A stretch of 64,000 nucleotides of DNA. It comes from Bog-473 sp035534235 (GTDB taxonomy: Bacteria; Actinomycetota; Acidimicrobiia; Acidimicrobiales; RAAP-2). Below are positions 33,833-40,900 of the stretch, piece after piece. Location of the stretch: positions 13,261 to 77,260 of the forward strand of contig DATLSH010000014.1 in assembly GCA_035534235.1 (NCBI GenBank), written 5' to 3'. Position numbers and translations under genes: made by a program. The notes under the pieces were generated by a model. That model was given only the letters and a program-made list of their open reading frames with translations, did no database searches and was not told the origin of the DNA. The stretch's first letter is position 1. Every line of letters starts with the position of its first letter.

Positions 33833-34754
33833 GGGGCTCAGTGCCCTGATTCCGGGCGAGGCGACCGGGGAGGCCGACTCCGTCCTCCGGACGGTCCCCA
33901 TCTCGCACATCAGGCCGAACGTCCATCAGCCCCGGAGCCACTTCCACGAGGAGTCGATGGCGTCCCTGGCCGCCTCAATCAGGGAGGTGGGGTTGCTCCA
34001 GCCGGTGCTTGTGCGCGAGGTCGAGGGTGAGGACGAGAGCTATGAGCTCATCGCCGGTGAGCGGCGTTGGCGGGCAGCCCGGCGGGCCGGCCTCCAGACC
34101 ATCCCCGTGCTGGTCCAGGTGGCCAACGACCGGGGCAGCCTGGAGCAGGCCCTGGTGGAGAACCTCCACCGGGAGGACCTCAACGCCCTTGAGGAAGCCG
34201 CGGCCTACCAGCAGCTGATTGACGACTTCGGGCTCACCCATGAGCAGGTGGCCACCCGGATGGGCCGGGGCCGTGCCACCATCACCAACACGCTGCGCCT
34301 CCTGCAGCTTCCGGCCGGTGCCCAGCGGGCGCTCGCCGAGCGGACGATCACGGCCGGTCATGCCCGGGCGCTGCTGGGGACGCCCGACCGTGCCCTCCAG
34401 GACAAGCTGGTGGCCCGGATCGTGGATGAGGGCCTCACCGTGCGGGCGGTCGAGGAGCTGGTCCGCGGTGGAGGGTCCGAGCTGCATGTGGTGCCGCCCC
34501 TCACCGAGCCCGACGACGAGCCGGTGACAGGTGGTGTGACCGCGGGTAACACCGGTGGGGGCGCCCGTCGACCTTCGGCCAGGAATCTCCCCGAACCCGG
34601 CGTGCTGGAACTGGAAGAGCTTCTCTCGACCTACCTCAACACGCGGGTCAAGGTCGACATCCAGAATCGGCGGGGGCGTCTGGTGGTGGAATTCGCCACT
34701 CTGGAGGACCTGGAGCGGATCTACCGGGCCATGGTGGGTCACGGTCCCGTCTAG
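33807..34754 (+). CDS. parB: Chromosome partitioning protein ParB
   Basis: This is a 315-residue parS-binding CTPase. The N-terminal peptide RRSGLGKGLSALIP is the ParA-stimulating arm. The CTPase/ParB core has YELIAGERRWRAARRAG and VENLHREDLNALEEAAAYQQL. The HTH has LTHEQVATRMGRGRATITNTLRLLQLP, and the C-terminal dimerisation domain is ELEELLSTYLNTRVKVD. A strong AAAGGAGGTGAGCA precedes ATG 33807 inside parA. Confidence 0.97.
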   Translation: MARRSGLGKGLSALIPGEATGEADSVLRTVPISHIRPNVHQPRSHFHEESMASLAASIREVGLLQPVLVREVEGEDESYELIAGERRWRAARRAGLQTIPVLVQVANDRGSLEQALVENLHREDLNALEEAAAYQQLIDDFGLTHEQVATRMGRGRATITNTLRLLQLPAGAQRALAERTITAGHARALLGTPDRALQDKLVARIVDEGLTVRAVEELVRGGGSELHVVPPLTEPDDEPVTGGVTAGNTGGGARRPSARNLPEPGVLELEELLSTYLNTRVKVDIQNRRGRLVVEFATLEDLERIYRAMVGHGPV

Positions 34755-34763
34755 TTGTTCGCG

Positions 34764-34783
34764 GAACCGTCAAGAGACGGTTC
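34764..34783 (+). terminator. Hairpin after parB
   Basis: GAACCGTC (34764-34771) and GACGGTTC (34776-34783) form a perfect 8-bp stem with loop AAGA, 10 nt after the parB stop. There is no T-tract, so it is a likely but weak terminator or mRNA-stabilising end. Confidence 0.6.
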
Positions 34784-34789
34784 AGCTTC

Positions 34790-34818
34790 ATCCACAACCT
34801 GTGCATGACGTTGTGGAT
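34790..34818. repeat. Inverted DnaA-box-like repeat after parB
   Basis: ATCCACAAC (34790-34798) and GTTGTGGAT (34810-34818) are exact reverse complements separated by 11 nt. Each arm extends a DnaA-box core (TCATCCACA; TGTGGATTG). It could be a paired DnaA-binding site or a second hairpin ending parAB transcripts. Confidence 0.55.
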
Positions 34819-34884
34819 TGTTACCTGGTTCACCTTGGCGAGGAGTTCGTCGCGTAACTGTCGCCCACCTCCCCGATGGCCAGA

Positions 34885-35358
34885 TTAGGCCGGCGCCAGC
34901 AGCTCGGGGTCCCTGTAGTCGTCGATGCGCAGAGCCAGTCCGAGGCCCGGCCAGTGCGCGTCGCCGGTCAGCACGGGGAGCTGGCGGTCGATGGCTACCG
35001 ACAGGCAGGCCATGGCGGCCAGCGAGAGGGGCACCGCCTGCAGCCCCTCGGCGTCCCCGGCCGGTGCGAGATCCGGCCGGCGGGACTCCAGCCCCGCCAG
35101 CAGCGGGAAGATGGCGGCCCCGGCGATGCCGAGAGGGACGACGCGCAGGCCCTGGGCGCCCAGCACGCGCGCCACGTCCGCGGGCGAGGTTGACCGGCGC
35201 CGGTCCACCGCGCAGAAGACCTCTGCGAGGTTCACGTCGACCATGACCGCCCGGGACAGCACGGAGGTGAAGCGGGTGGCCAGGGTCTCCCCGAGGAGCA
35301 AGGCCATGACGAAGGCGGCGTCGACCACGATCTCGCCCACGGGGAGGGTGCGGGGCAC
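34885..35358 (-). CDS. PIN-domain protein, VapC-like toxin
   Basis: This is a 157-residue PIN-domain ribonuclease candidate. The acidic pocket residues are suggested by Asp in IVVDAAFVMALL, Glu in VNLAEVFCAV and Asp in LSVAIDRQLPVLTGDAHW. The order and length match VapC toxins. GTG 35358 shares its first base with the stop codon of the AbrB-type gene, giving coupled translation. An alternative GTG at 35337 would trim seven residues. The pair sits between parB and the cwlM-like gene, on the opposite strand to parAB. Confidence 0.8.
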   Translation of the reverse strand: MPRTLPVGEIVVDAAFVMALLLGETLATRFTSVLSRAVMVDVNLAEVFCAVDRRRSTSPADVARVLGAQGLRVVPLGIAGAAIFPLLAGLESRRPDLAPAGDAEGLQAVPLSLAAMACLSVAIDRQLPVLTGDAHWPGLGLALRIDDYRDPELLAPA

Positions 35359-35642
35359 TACGGGCGCCGAGTGGTGTCGGCGGGCCGGTCGCCGAGGAGG
35401 GAGTCCAACGCGGCGGCCGGGGTGGTTGCCGCCCCGTCCGCCGCGCCCGAGAGCCTGGCCTGCAGCGCCTCGAGCAGGGCACTGGGGCTCTCGAGCACGA
35501 TGCGACCGGGGCCGTCCGCCCGGGCCACCAGTTCGGTCACTCCGGTCAGCCCGGCCTCCCGGAGAAGGGCGGCGGACAGTGTAGGCCGTCGCTTGGTGTC
35601 GAGGTGGACCGGGAACCCGGCCACCCCTGGTTCGTGCCCCAT
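35358..35642 (-). CDS. AbrB/VapB-like antitoxin
   Basis: This is a 94-residue protein. Residues 12-50 (VHLDTKRRPTLSAALLREAG and IVLESP) fit a SpoVT/AbrB swapped-hairpin DNA-binding domain. The tail (SALLEALQARLSGAADG...DSLLGDRP) would wrap the toxin. It is transcribed first and overlaps the PIN gene by one base, the classic type II toxin-antitoxin layout. It likely autoregulates its promoter; no operator was pinned down. Confidence 0.72.
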   Translation of the reverse strand: MGHEPGVAGFPVHLDTKRRPTLSAALLREAGLTGVTELVARADGPGRIVLESPSALLEALQARLSGAADGAATTPAAALDSLLGDRPADTTRRP

Positions 35643-35711
35643 GGTCCCACTGTAGCGGCCCTTGTGGGCGAAATAGGATCTTACCCACCAATGTCTGAAC
35701 TGTGGGATGCC

Positions 35712-36695
35712 TCAATCCCAGGAGGCATCGGCCCAGTGCCCGAGGGCGCCGGAGAGCGCGGCCGCCAATGCGGCGGAACGTTCGACCACCAGGGTGGCCG
35801 GCCCCACTTCGACCAGCACCGACGGCATGCGGGTCTCGCGCAGGATGGGCAGGGACATGCCGTGGGCGCCCCCATCGGTGATCCCGAGGGCGACAGGCAC
35901 GCTGCGCTGGACCAACTCGGCCAGGCGCCGGCCCCCGGGGGAATCGTCGTGGGTGCCGGCCCAGAAGGCGGTCCGGCAGGTTCCCGAAGTGGGATTGAGC
36001 CGTAGCCCGACGTAGACGTCCACCCCCAGTTCGTTGGCTTCCTTGGCCTGAATGGAATCGTCGGGGTGGTGCAGCTCGGTGACCCGGGTCCCGCCGAGCA
36101 GGAGCCGCCTCCGGAGTGCGCCGCTGACACTGCCCAGCCCGCCGCTCTCCCCGATGGCCACATGGCGCCCGCTCAGCGTCGGTGGTGCATTGCGCAGCGC
36201 GGCCCGGGCCCGCACCGAGGACACAAGCTCGGCATCATGGTGCCGGCTCTCCAGGCGGATGAGCTCGCGCAGGGTGGCCGCGCCGACGATGGCGTCGATG
36301 GGCAGCCCGGCATTGCGCTGGAACTCGGCCAGTGCGTGCGAGGTGGAGTCGCCGAAGATCCCGTCCACCCGTCCGGAATCGAAGCCGAGGGTGCAGAGCC
36401 GCTGCTGCAGGTCGGCCACGTCGTCGCCCCGCTGCATGGGGGTGCGCCGGTACAGGAAGCGGTCACCGAGCCGGAATCCGGCCTCCACCAGGGTGTTCCA
36501 CGTCTGCTCGCCACAGATCCCGTCGACCCGGAGCCCCCGCTGGTGCTGGAAGGCCTCCAGCGTGGCCCGGGTCCCGGGCCCGTAGATCCCGTCGCGATCG
36601 ATGGGTGCCCCGGGCAGGATGGCGGCCAGGCGGTGCTGCACGTCGGAGACCGCCTGGCCGCGATCCCCGATGGAGAGGGGGAGGCCTACAGGTAC
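35712..36695 (-). CDS. cwlM: CwlM-like protein: two peptidoglycan-binding domains plus degenerate amidase
   Basis: Two PG_binding_1 repeats (DVQHRLAAILPGAPIDRDGIYG to GLRVDGICGEQTWNTLV; DVADLQQRLCTLGFDSGRVDGIFGDST) precede an Amidase_3-type domain. The first zinc-ligand motif is replaced by AIGESGG (nt 36141-36170) and the second His region by VYVGLRLNP (nt 35985-36020), while Glu in VLVEVG is kept, so amidase activity is doubtful. There is no signal peptide. In mycobacteria CwlM is a cytoplasmic regulator of MurA and a partner of FhaA and MurJ, and it lies next to trxA as here. The start is unresolved: similarity begins at about 36690 inside the trxA end, where no ATG/GTG/TTG is available. 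GTG 36641 is the first standard codon downstream; in-frame starts also lie near 36920 within trxA. Confidence 0.78.
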   Translation of the reverse strand, partial: VPVGLPLSIGDRGQAVSDVQHRLAAILPGAPIDRDGIYGPGTRATLEAFQHQRGLRVDGICGEQTWNTLVEAGFRLGDRFLYRRTPMQRGDDVADLQQRLCTLGFDSGRVDGIFGDSTSHALAEFQRNAGLPIDAIVGAATLRELIRLESRHHDAELVSSVRARAALRNAPPTLSGRHVAIGESGGLGSVSGALRRRLLLGGTRVTELHHPDDSIQAKEANELGVDVYVGLRLNPTSGTCRTAFWAGTHDDSPGGRRLAELVQRSVPVALGITDGGAHGMSLPILRETRMPSVLVEVGPATLVVERSAALAAALSGALGHWADASWD

Positions 36696-37012
36696 GCCGC
36701 GATCTCCTCCAGCAGCTGACCCTTGGGCTTGGCCCCGATCAGCCGCACCTTGGGCTCCCCGTCCTTGAACAGAATCAGGGTCGGGATGCTCATCACGTCG
36801 AAGCGGCGGGTCACGTCGAGGTTGTCGTCGATGTTCAGCTTCCCGATCTGGAGCTTGCCCTCCTGCTCCTGGGCGATCTCCTCCAGCACCGGGGTGATCA
36901 TCTTGCACGGTCCGCACCATTCGGCCCAGAAGTCCACCAGGACGGGCACGTCGGAACCCTTGACATGCTCGTCAAAGGTAGCGTCGCTCAGGGTCACAAT
37001 CTTCTCGCTCAT
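36686..37012 (-). CDS. trxA: Thioredoxin
   Basis: This is a 108-residue thioredoxin with active site WCGPCK (Cys33, Cys36) and the cis-Pro region SIPTLILFKDG. It reduces protein disulfides in the cytoplasm, recharged by the adjacent TrxB. Its 3' end overlaps the coding region of the CwlM-like gene in another frame. ATG 37012 has GGAGAGACG just upstream. Confidence 0.97.
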   Translation of the reverse strand: MSEKIVTLSDATFDEHVKGSDVPVLVDFWAEWCGPCKMITPVLEEIAQEQEGKLQIGKLNIDDNLDVTRRFDVMSIPTLILFKDGEPKVRLIGAKPKGQLLEEIAAYL

Positions 37013-37068
37013 CGTCTCTCCTTGTCACCATGGTCCAACGCCGCCGGTCCGGCTTCTGTTCCCAGGAC

Positions 37069-38031
37069 CTACTGGCCGCGTTCTTCCAGCCAATGCTCGG
37101 CGTCGATGGCGGCCATGCACCCCGAGCCGGCCGAGGTGACGGCCTGACGGTAGAAGTGGTCCTGGACGTCGCCGCAGGCGAACACCCCGTCGACGTTGGT
37201 GCGCGACGAGCGCCCGAAGGTCTTCACGTACCCGTTGTCCTCCAGCTCGACCTGCCCCTTGAGCAGGGCGCTGTTGGGCTCGTGCCCGATGGCCACGAAG
37301 AGACCGGTGACCGCGAGTTCCGAGGTGGCTCCCGAGACGGTGTCCTCCACCCGGAGGCCGCTCACCTTGGTGTCCCCCAGGACATCGGTGATGACGGAGT
37401 TCCACAGGAACTCGATCTTGGGGTTGGCGAAGGCCCGGTCCTGCATGATCTTGGAGGCCCGCAGGGCGTCCCGCCGGTGGACCACGGTGACCTTGGAGGC
37501 GAAGCGGGTGAGGAACAGGGCCTCCTCAAGGGCGGAGTCGCCCCCGCCCGCCACGGCGATGTGCTGCTCGCGGAAGAAGAAGCCGTCACAGGTGGCGCAG
37601 GTCGAGACCCCGTAGCCGAGGAGGCGGTCCTCGTTCGGGCAACCCAGCATGAGGGAGCGGGCACCGGTGGCGATGATGAGCGCATCGGTCAGCACGGTGG
37701 GCTCATCGGCGTCGGGAGCGCCCACCCACAGGGCGAAGGGCGAGGAGGCCAGCTCGAGCCGGCTGACCTTGGCCGTGCGCAGTTCGGCGCCGAAGCGCAG
37801 GGCCTGGGCCCGCATGATGCCCATGAGCTCGGGACCCATGATCCCGTCGACGAAGCCGGGGTAGTTCTCCACGTCGGTGGTCAGCATGAGCTGGCCGCCG
37901 GGCTGGTCACTGTCGGAAGAGGGCTCACCCTCAATGACCAGGGGCAACAGCTGGGCCCGGGCCGTGTAGATGGCGGCCGTCAGACCGGCCGGCCCGCTCC
38001 CGATGACCACCAGCTTGCGCCGTTCAGGCAT
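37069..38031 (-). CDS. trxB: Thioredoxin-disulfide reductase
   Basis: This is a 320-residue FAD/NADPH flavoenzyme. The FAD motif is VIGSGPAGLTAAIY, the redox-active pair CATC (Cys145, Cys148), the NADPH motif AVAGGGDSALEEALFL, and the C-terminal FAD contact GVFACGDVQDHFYRQAVTSAGSGCMAA. It overlaps the upstream membrane-protein gene by 8 nt and precedes trxA by 56 nt in one operon. Confidence 0.97.
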   Translation of the reverse strand: MPERRKLVVIGSGPAGLTAAIYTARAQLLPLVIEGEPSSDSDQPGGQLMLTTDVENYPGFVDGIMGPELMGIMRAQALRFGAELRTAKVSRLELASSPFALWVGAPDADEPTVLTDALIIATGARSLMLGCPNEDRLLGYGVSTCATCDGFFFREQHIAVAGGGDSALEEALFLTRFASKVTVVHRRDALRASKIMQDRAFANPKIEFLWNSVITDVLGDTKVSGLRVEDTVSGATSELAVTGLFVAIGHEPNSALLKGQVELEDNGYVKTFGRSSRTNVDGVFACGDVQDHFYRQAVTSAGSGCMAAIDAEHWLEERGQ

Positions 38032-38344
38032 CGGGTGTCACCCCGCGGCGGGAATAGAGGATGGCGCCGGCCGCAGAGAAGAGGGTGCCGAGCACGAGAT
38101 AGGAGATCCACACCTTGTGGTCGAAGGGGATGCGGAAGGCGGTGGTCAGGCGGATGAAGCCGACGCAGGCCCACACCAGCACGGCCAGGGTGACGACCGA
38201 GATGATGACCCCGAACACCACCCCGCGGGCGGCCACAATGGCCGGGCGGACCGCCTTGTCGTTGACGGTGGCCACCACCGTGTCGATGGTGTCAAGGGCA
38301 CGGGCGGACAAGCCGTCGGCGAAGGAAAGGTCGTTCTCGGGCAC
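38024..38344 (-). CDS. Small two-TM membrane protein
   Basis: This 106-residue protein has two TM helices (PAIVAARGVVFGVIISVVTLAVLVWACVGF, and WISYLVLGTLFSAAGAILYS) and ends with a basic SRRGV tail. I do not recognise a family name, but small membrane proteins of this shape often precede trxB in actinobacteria. It is coupled to trxB by an 8-nt overlap. The role is unknown. Confidence 0.8.
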   Translation of the reverse strand: MPENDLSFADGLSARALDTIDTVVATVNDKAVRPAIVAARGVVFGVIISVVTLAVLVWACVGFIRLTTAFRIPFDHKVWISYLVLGTLFSAAGAILYSRRGVTPDA

Positions 38345-38353
38345 GGAGTGAGA

Positions 38354-39214
38354 TTAGTCGCCGTTCTCCGCTGCGCCCGCGGCCTCTATGTAGCAGACCC
38401 CCACCGTGTTGGGGCCCGTGTGGGTGCCCACCACCGGACCGAGTTGCACCGACACCAGCGGGTGCTCGGTGTGCACGGCACCGAGGCGGGCGAGGACATC
38501 GGCGATGTCGTCACAGGCCCCGTCGGCCACGGCCAGGCGTTCCAGCGGGGCGTCCGCCGTCACCTTGGTGGTCAGGTAGGCCAACGCACGGCCCCTCGTG
38601 CGCTGCTTGGACTCCTCGGCCACCTCACCGTCCTTGACCTGGATCACCGGCTTGATGCTGAGCAGGGAGCCGATCAGGGCCTGGGCCCCGCCGATGCGCC
38701 CGCCCCGCTGCAGGTGCTCCAGCCCACCGAGCACACCGTAGACGTGCACGCGACTGATCCGACTTTCCGTGGCGGCCACCAGGTCGTCCAGGACGGCGCC
38801 CGCCTCGGCCTCCTCGGAGGCGGCGATGACCAGGAGGCCTTGTCCCATGGTGAGCGAGCGGGTGTCGACGACGCGCACCGGGATCGCGCTGAACGTGCCG
38901 GCCGCGGTGAGCGCGGAGCCGTAGGTCCCCGAGACCCCCGAGGAGAGGGTGAGGCACAGCACCGCCTCCGCGCCATCGTCGGCCGCCTGCTGGAAGGCCG
39001 CCAGGAAGGATCCGGGTGAGGGGGCGGCCGTCTCGGGCAGCGCCCCCTTGCCGGCACAGCGCTGCCAGAACTCGTCGGGGCTCAGCTGGCGGCGGTCCTC
39101 CAATTCCTCGCTGCCGAAACGGATGGTCAGGGGTACGACGATGATGTGGTGCTCCTTGACCAGCGCGTCGGTCAGGTCGCAGGCACTGTCGGTCACGATG
39201 TGGACGCCGGGCAT
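38354..39214 (-). CDS. DegV family fatty-acid-binding protein
   Basis: This is a 286-residue DegV/FakB-type protein. The N-terminal HIVTDSACDLTDALVKEHHIIVVPLTIRFG and the mid-region LTLSSGVSGTYGSAL are the family hallmarks; the C-terminal lobe has GGLEHLQRGGRIGGAQALIGSLLSIKPVI. FakB proteins present fatty acids to a kinase for phosphorylation; no FakA is visible here. ATG 39214 is taken as start since the fold begins there; the frame is open to 39307. Confidence 0.92.
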   Translation of the reverse strand: MPGVHIVTDSACDLTDALVKEHHIIVVPLTIRFGSEELEDRRQLSPDEFWQRCAGKGALPETAAPSPGSFLAAFQQAADDGAEAVLCLTLSSGVSGTYGSALTAAGTFSAIPVRVVDTRSLTMGQGLLVIAASEEAEAGAVLDDLVAATESRISRVHVYGVLGGLEHLQRGGRIGGAQALIGSLLSIKPVIQVKDGEVAEESKQRTRGRALAYLTTKVTADAPLERLAVADGACDDIADVLARLGAVHTEHPLVSVQLGPVVGTHTGPNTVGVCYIEAAGAAENGD

Positions 39215-39281
39215 GGGGGGAGTCTGCCACGGCCCGGCCGGGTGGATCAGCCCTGGCGGGGACTCACAGCGGGGCCCGGGA

Positions 39282-40898
39282 TCAGCCCGTCGGCCGCCGG
39301 GAGTCATGGCGGCGCCCCAGCCAGATGATCAGCCCGACGTAGGTGGCGAGCCCGGTCACGACCGAGGCGGTCACCCGGGCCAGCAGGCCCACGTCCCCGG
39401 TGGCACCCGAGAGGTTGGAGACCACGAGCACGACCATCCCCATGGGCAGAGAGGCCACCGCGACCCGCCGCAGCGGGATCCAGGTGGCGGCCGGCCCCAG
39501 GTGGCCGAACCACCGCCTGAGTAGGGCCAATCCGGCCAGCGCGGCCGCGCTGTAGGCCACCGACAGCGAGAGGGCCAGCCCGCGCACCCCGAGCGGGCCG
39601 ACCAGTACGACGGCCAGCGCGATGTTGAGGGCGTTCTCCCCCAAGTAAAGGAAGAAGGCCACCTTCGTGCGTTGCATGGACTGCAGGACGCGCACGATGT
39701 AGAGGTAGGTGCAGAAGCCGGGAAGCCCGAGGGCGAACATGGCCAGCGCGGCACCGGTGTCGGCCGTCTGGGCCGGGGTGCTGTGCCCGTGGCCCAGGAG
39801 CAGTGCCACGGCCGGCTTGGCCAGCAGCAGCATCCCCACGGCGGAGGGGACGATCAGGGCCAACATGGCGCGCAACCCGGTGGCCAGCCGGCTCACGAAG
39901 GCCTCCCGGCGACCGGCCGACCAGCGCTCGGCCAGGTCGGGCGTGACCACCGACATGATGGTGACGGCCACCACGCCGTAGGGGAGCTGCAGGAAGGCGT
40001 AGGCGTAGGTGTAGGAAGAGACCGGGTCGGGTCCCGACGCCGTGCCGGCCAGGAGGAGGACCACGAAGAGGGCAATCTGGTTCGCCACCACGAAGCCCAG
40101 GGTCCACCCGCCCAGGCGCACCACGGTGCGCAGCGCGGTGTCGCGCAGGTCCCAGTTCCAGCGCAGCAACCCGAGCCGGGCTTGCCGGAGGCTCGGCAGG
40201 AGAGCCACCCCCTGGAGCACCACCCCGAGCGAGGTGCCCAGCCCGAGGAGGACAAGCTGGTCCCGCCGTCCCTGGACGCTGGCCAGGTCGGCCCCGGTGC
40301 CGGCCCACCGGCCGAACCAGATCAGGACCCCGATGCAGACCAGGTTGTTGACGATCGGGGCCCAGGCCACGGCCACGAAGCGACGGCGGGTGTTGAGGAG
40401 TGCCCCGCCCAGGGCGAACAGCCCGTAGGCCGCGATCTGGATCATGAACCAGCGCAGCAGCGTGGTGGCCACGTCCCGCTCGGCCAGGACCTGGTGGACC
40501 TGGTGGGCGTGGGCCCGGGTATCGAGCGCGGTCAGGGCGGCGATGAACTCGGGCGCCAGCACCAGGGTAACCGCCGTGGCGCCCAGGAGGACGACCACCG
40601 ACAAGGTGAGCACCGCCGAAATTGAGGCGAAGGCCTCCGGCTCCTCCCGCCTGGTGAGTTGGGCCACGAAGACCGGGATGAACGTGGCCGACAGCACGCC
40701 GCCAAGGACGATGTCGTACAGGATGTTGGGTGTGGTGTTGGCCAGGTTGAAGGCGTCGGCCAGGTGCGTTTGGCCCAGGGCCCAGGCCAGGGCCACAATG
40801 CGCAGCAGCCCGGTCAGGCGCGAGGCGCCCGTGCCGATGGCGACGTAGGTGGCGGCCCGGCGCAGGGGGGTGCGTGCGGCCCGGCGGGGGGAAGCCAC
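39282..40898 (-). CDS. murJ: Lipid II flippase MurJ (MviN family)
   Basis: This is a 538-residue integral membrane protein with about 14 TM helices. It has the MviN/MurJ signature RLTGLLRIVALAWALGQTHLADAFNLANTTPNILYDIVLGGVL and later YTYAYAFLQLPYGVVAVTIMSVVTPDLA. It flips lipid II across the membrane for peptidoglycan synthesis. GTG 40898 follows the DUF6049 gene stop by 2 nt; the open frame to 40952 would overlap that gene. Mycobacterial MurJ has an extra pseudokinase region that is absent here. Confidence 0.94.
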   Translation of the reverse strand: MASPRRAARTPLRRAATYVAIGTGASRLTGLLRIVALAWALGQTHLADAFNLANTTPNILYDIVLGGVLSATFIPVFVAQLTRREEPEAFASISAVLTLSVVVLLGATAVTLVLAPEFIAALTALDTRAHAHQVHQVLAERDVATTLLRWFMIQIAAYGLFALGGALLNTRRRFVAVAWAPIVNNLVCIGVLIWFGRWAGTGADLASVQGRRDQLVLLGLGTSLGVVLQGVALLPSLRQARLGLLRWNWDLRDTALRTVVRLGGWTLGFVVANQIALFVVLLLAGTASGPDPVSSYTYAYAFLQLPYGVVAVTIMSVVTPDLAERWSAGRREAFVSRLATGLRAMLALIVPSAVGMLLLAKPAVALLLGHGHSTPAQTADTGAALAMFALGLPGFCTYLYIVRVLQSMQRTKVAFFLYLGENALNIALAVVLVGPLGVRGLALSLSVAYSAAALAGLALLRRWFGHLGPAATWIPLRRVAVASLPMGMVVLVVSNLSGATGDVGLLARVTASVVTGLATYVGLIIWLGRRHDSRRPTG

Positions 40899-40900
40899 GC

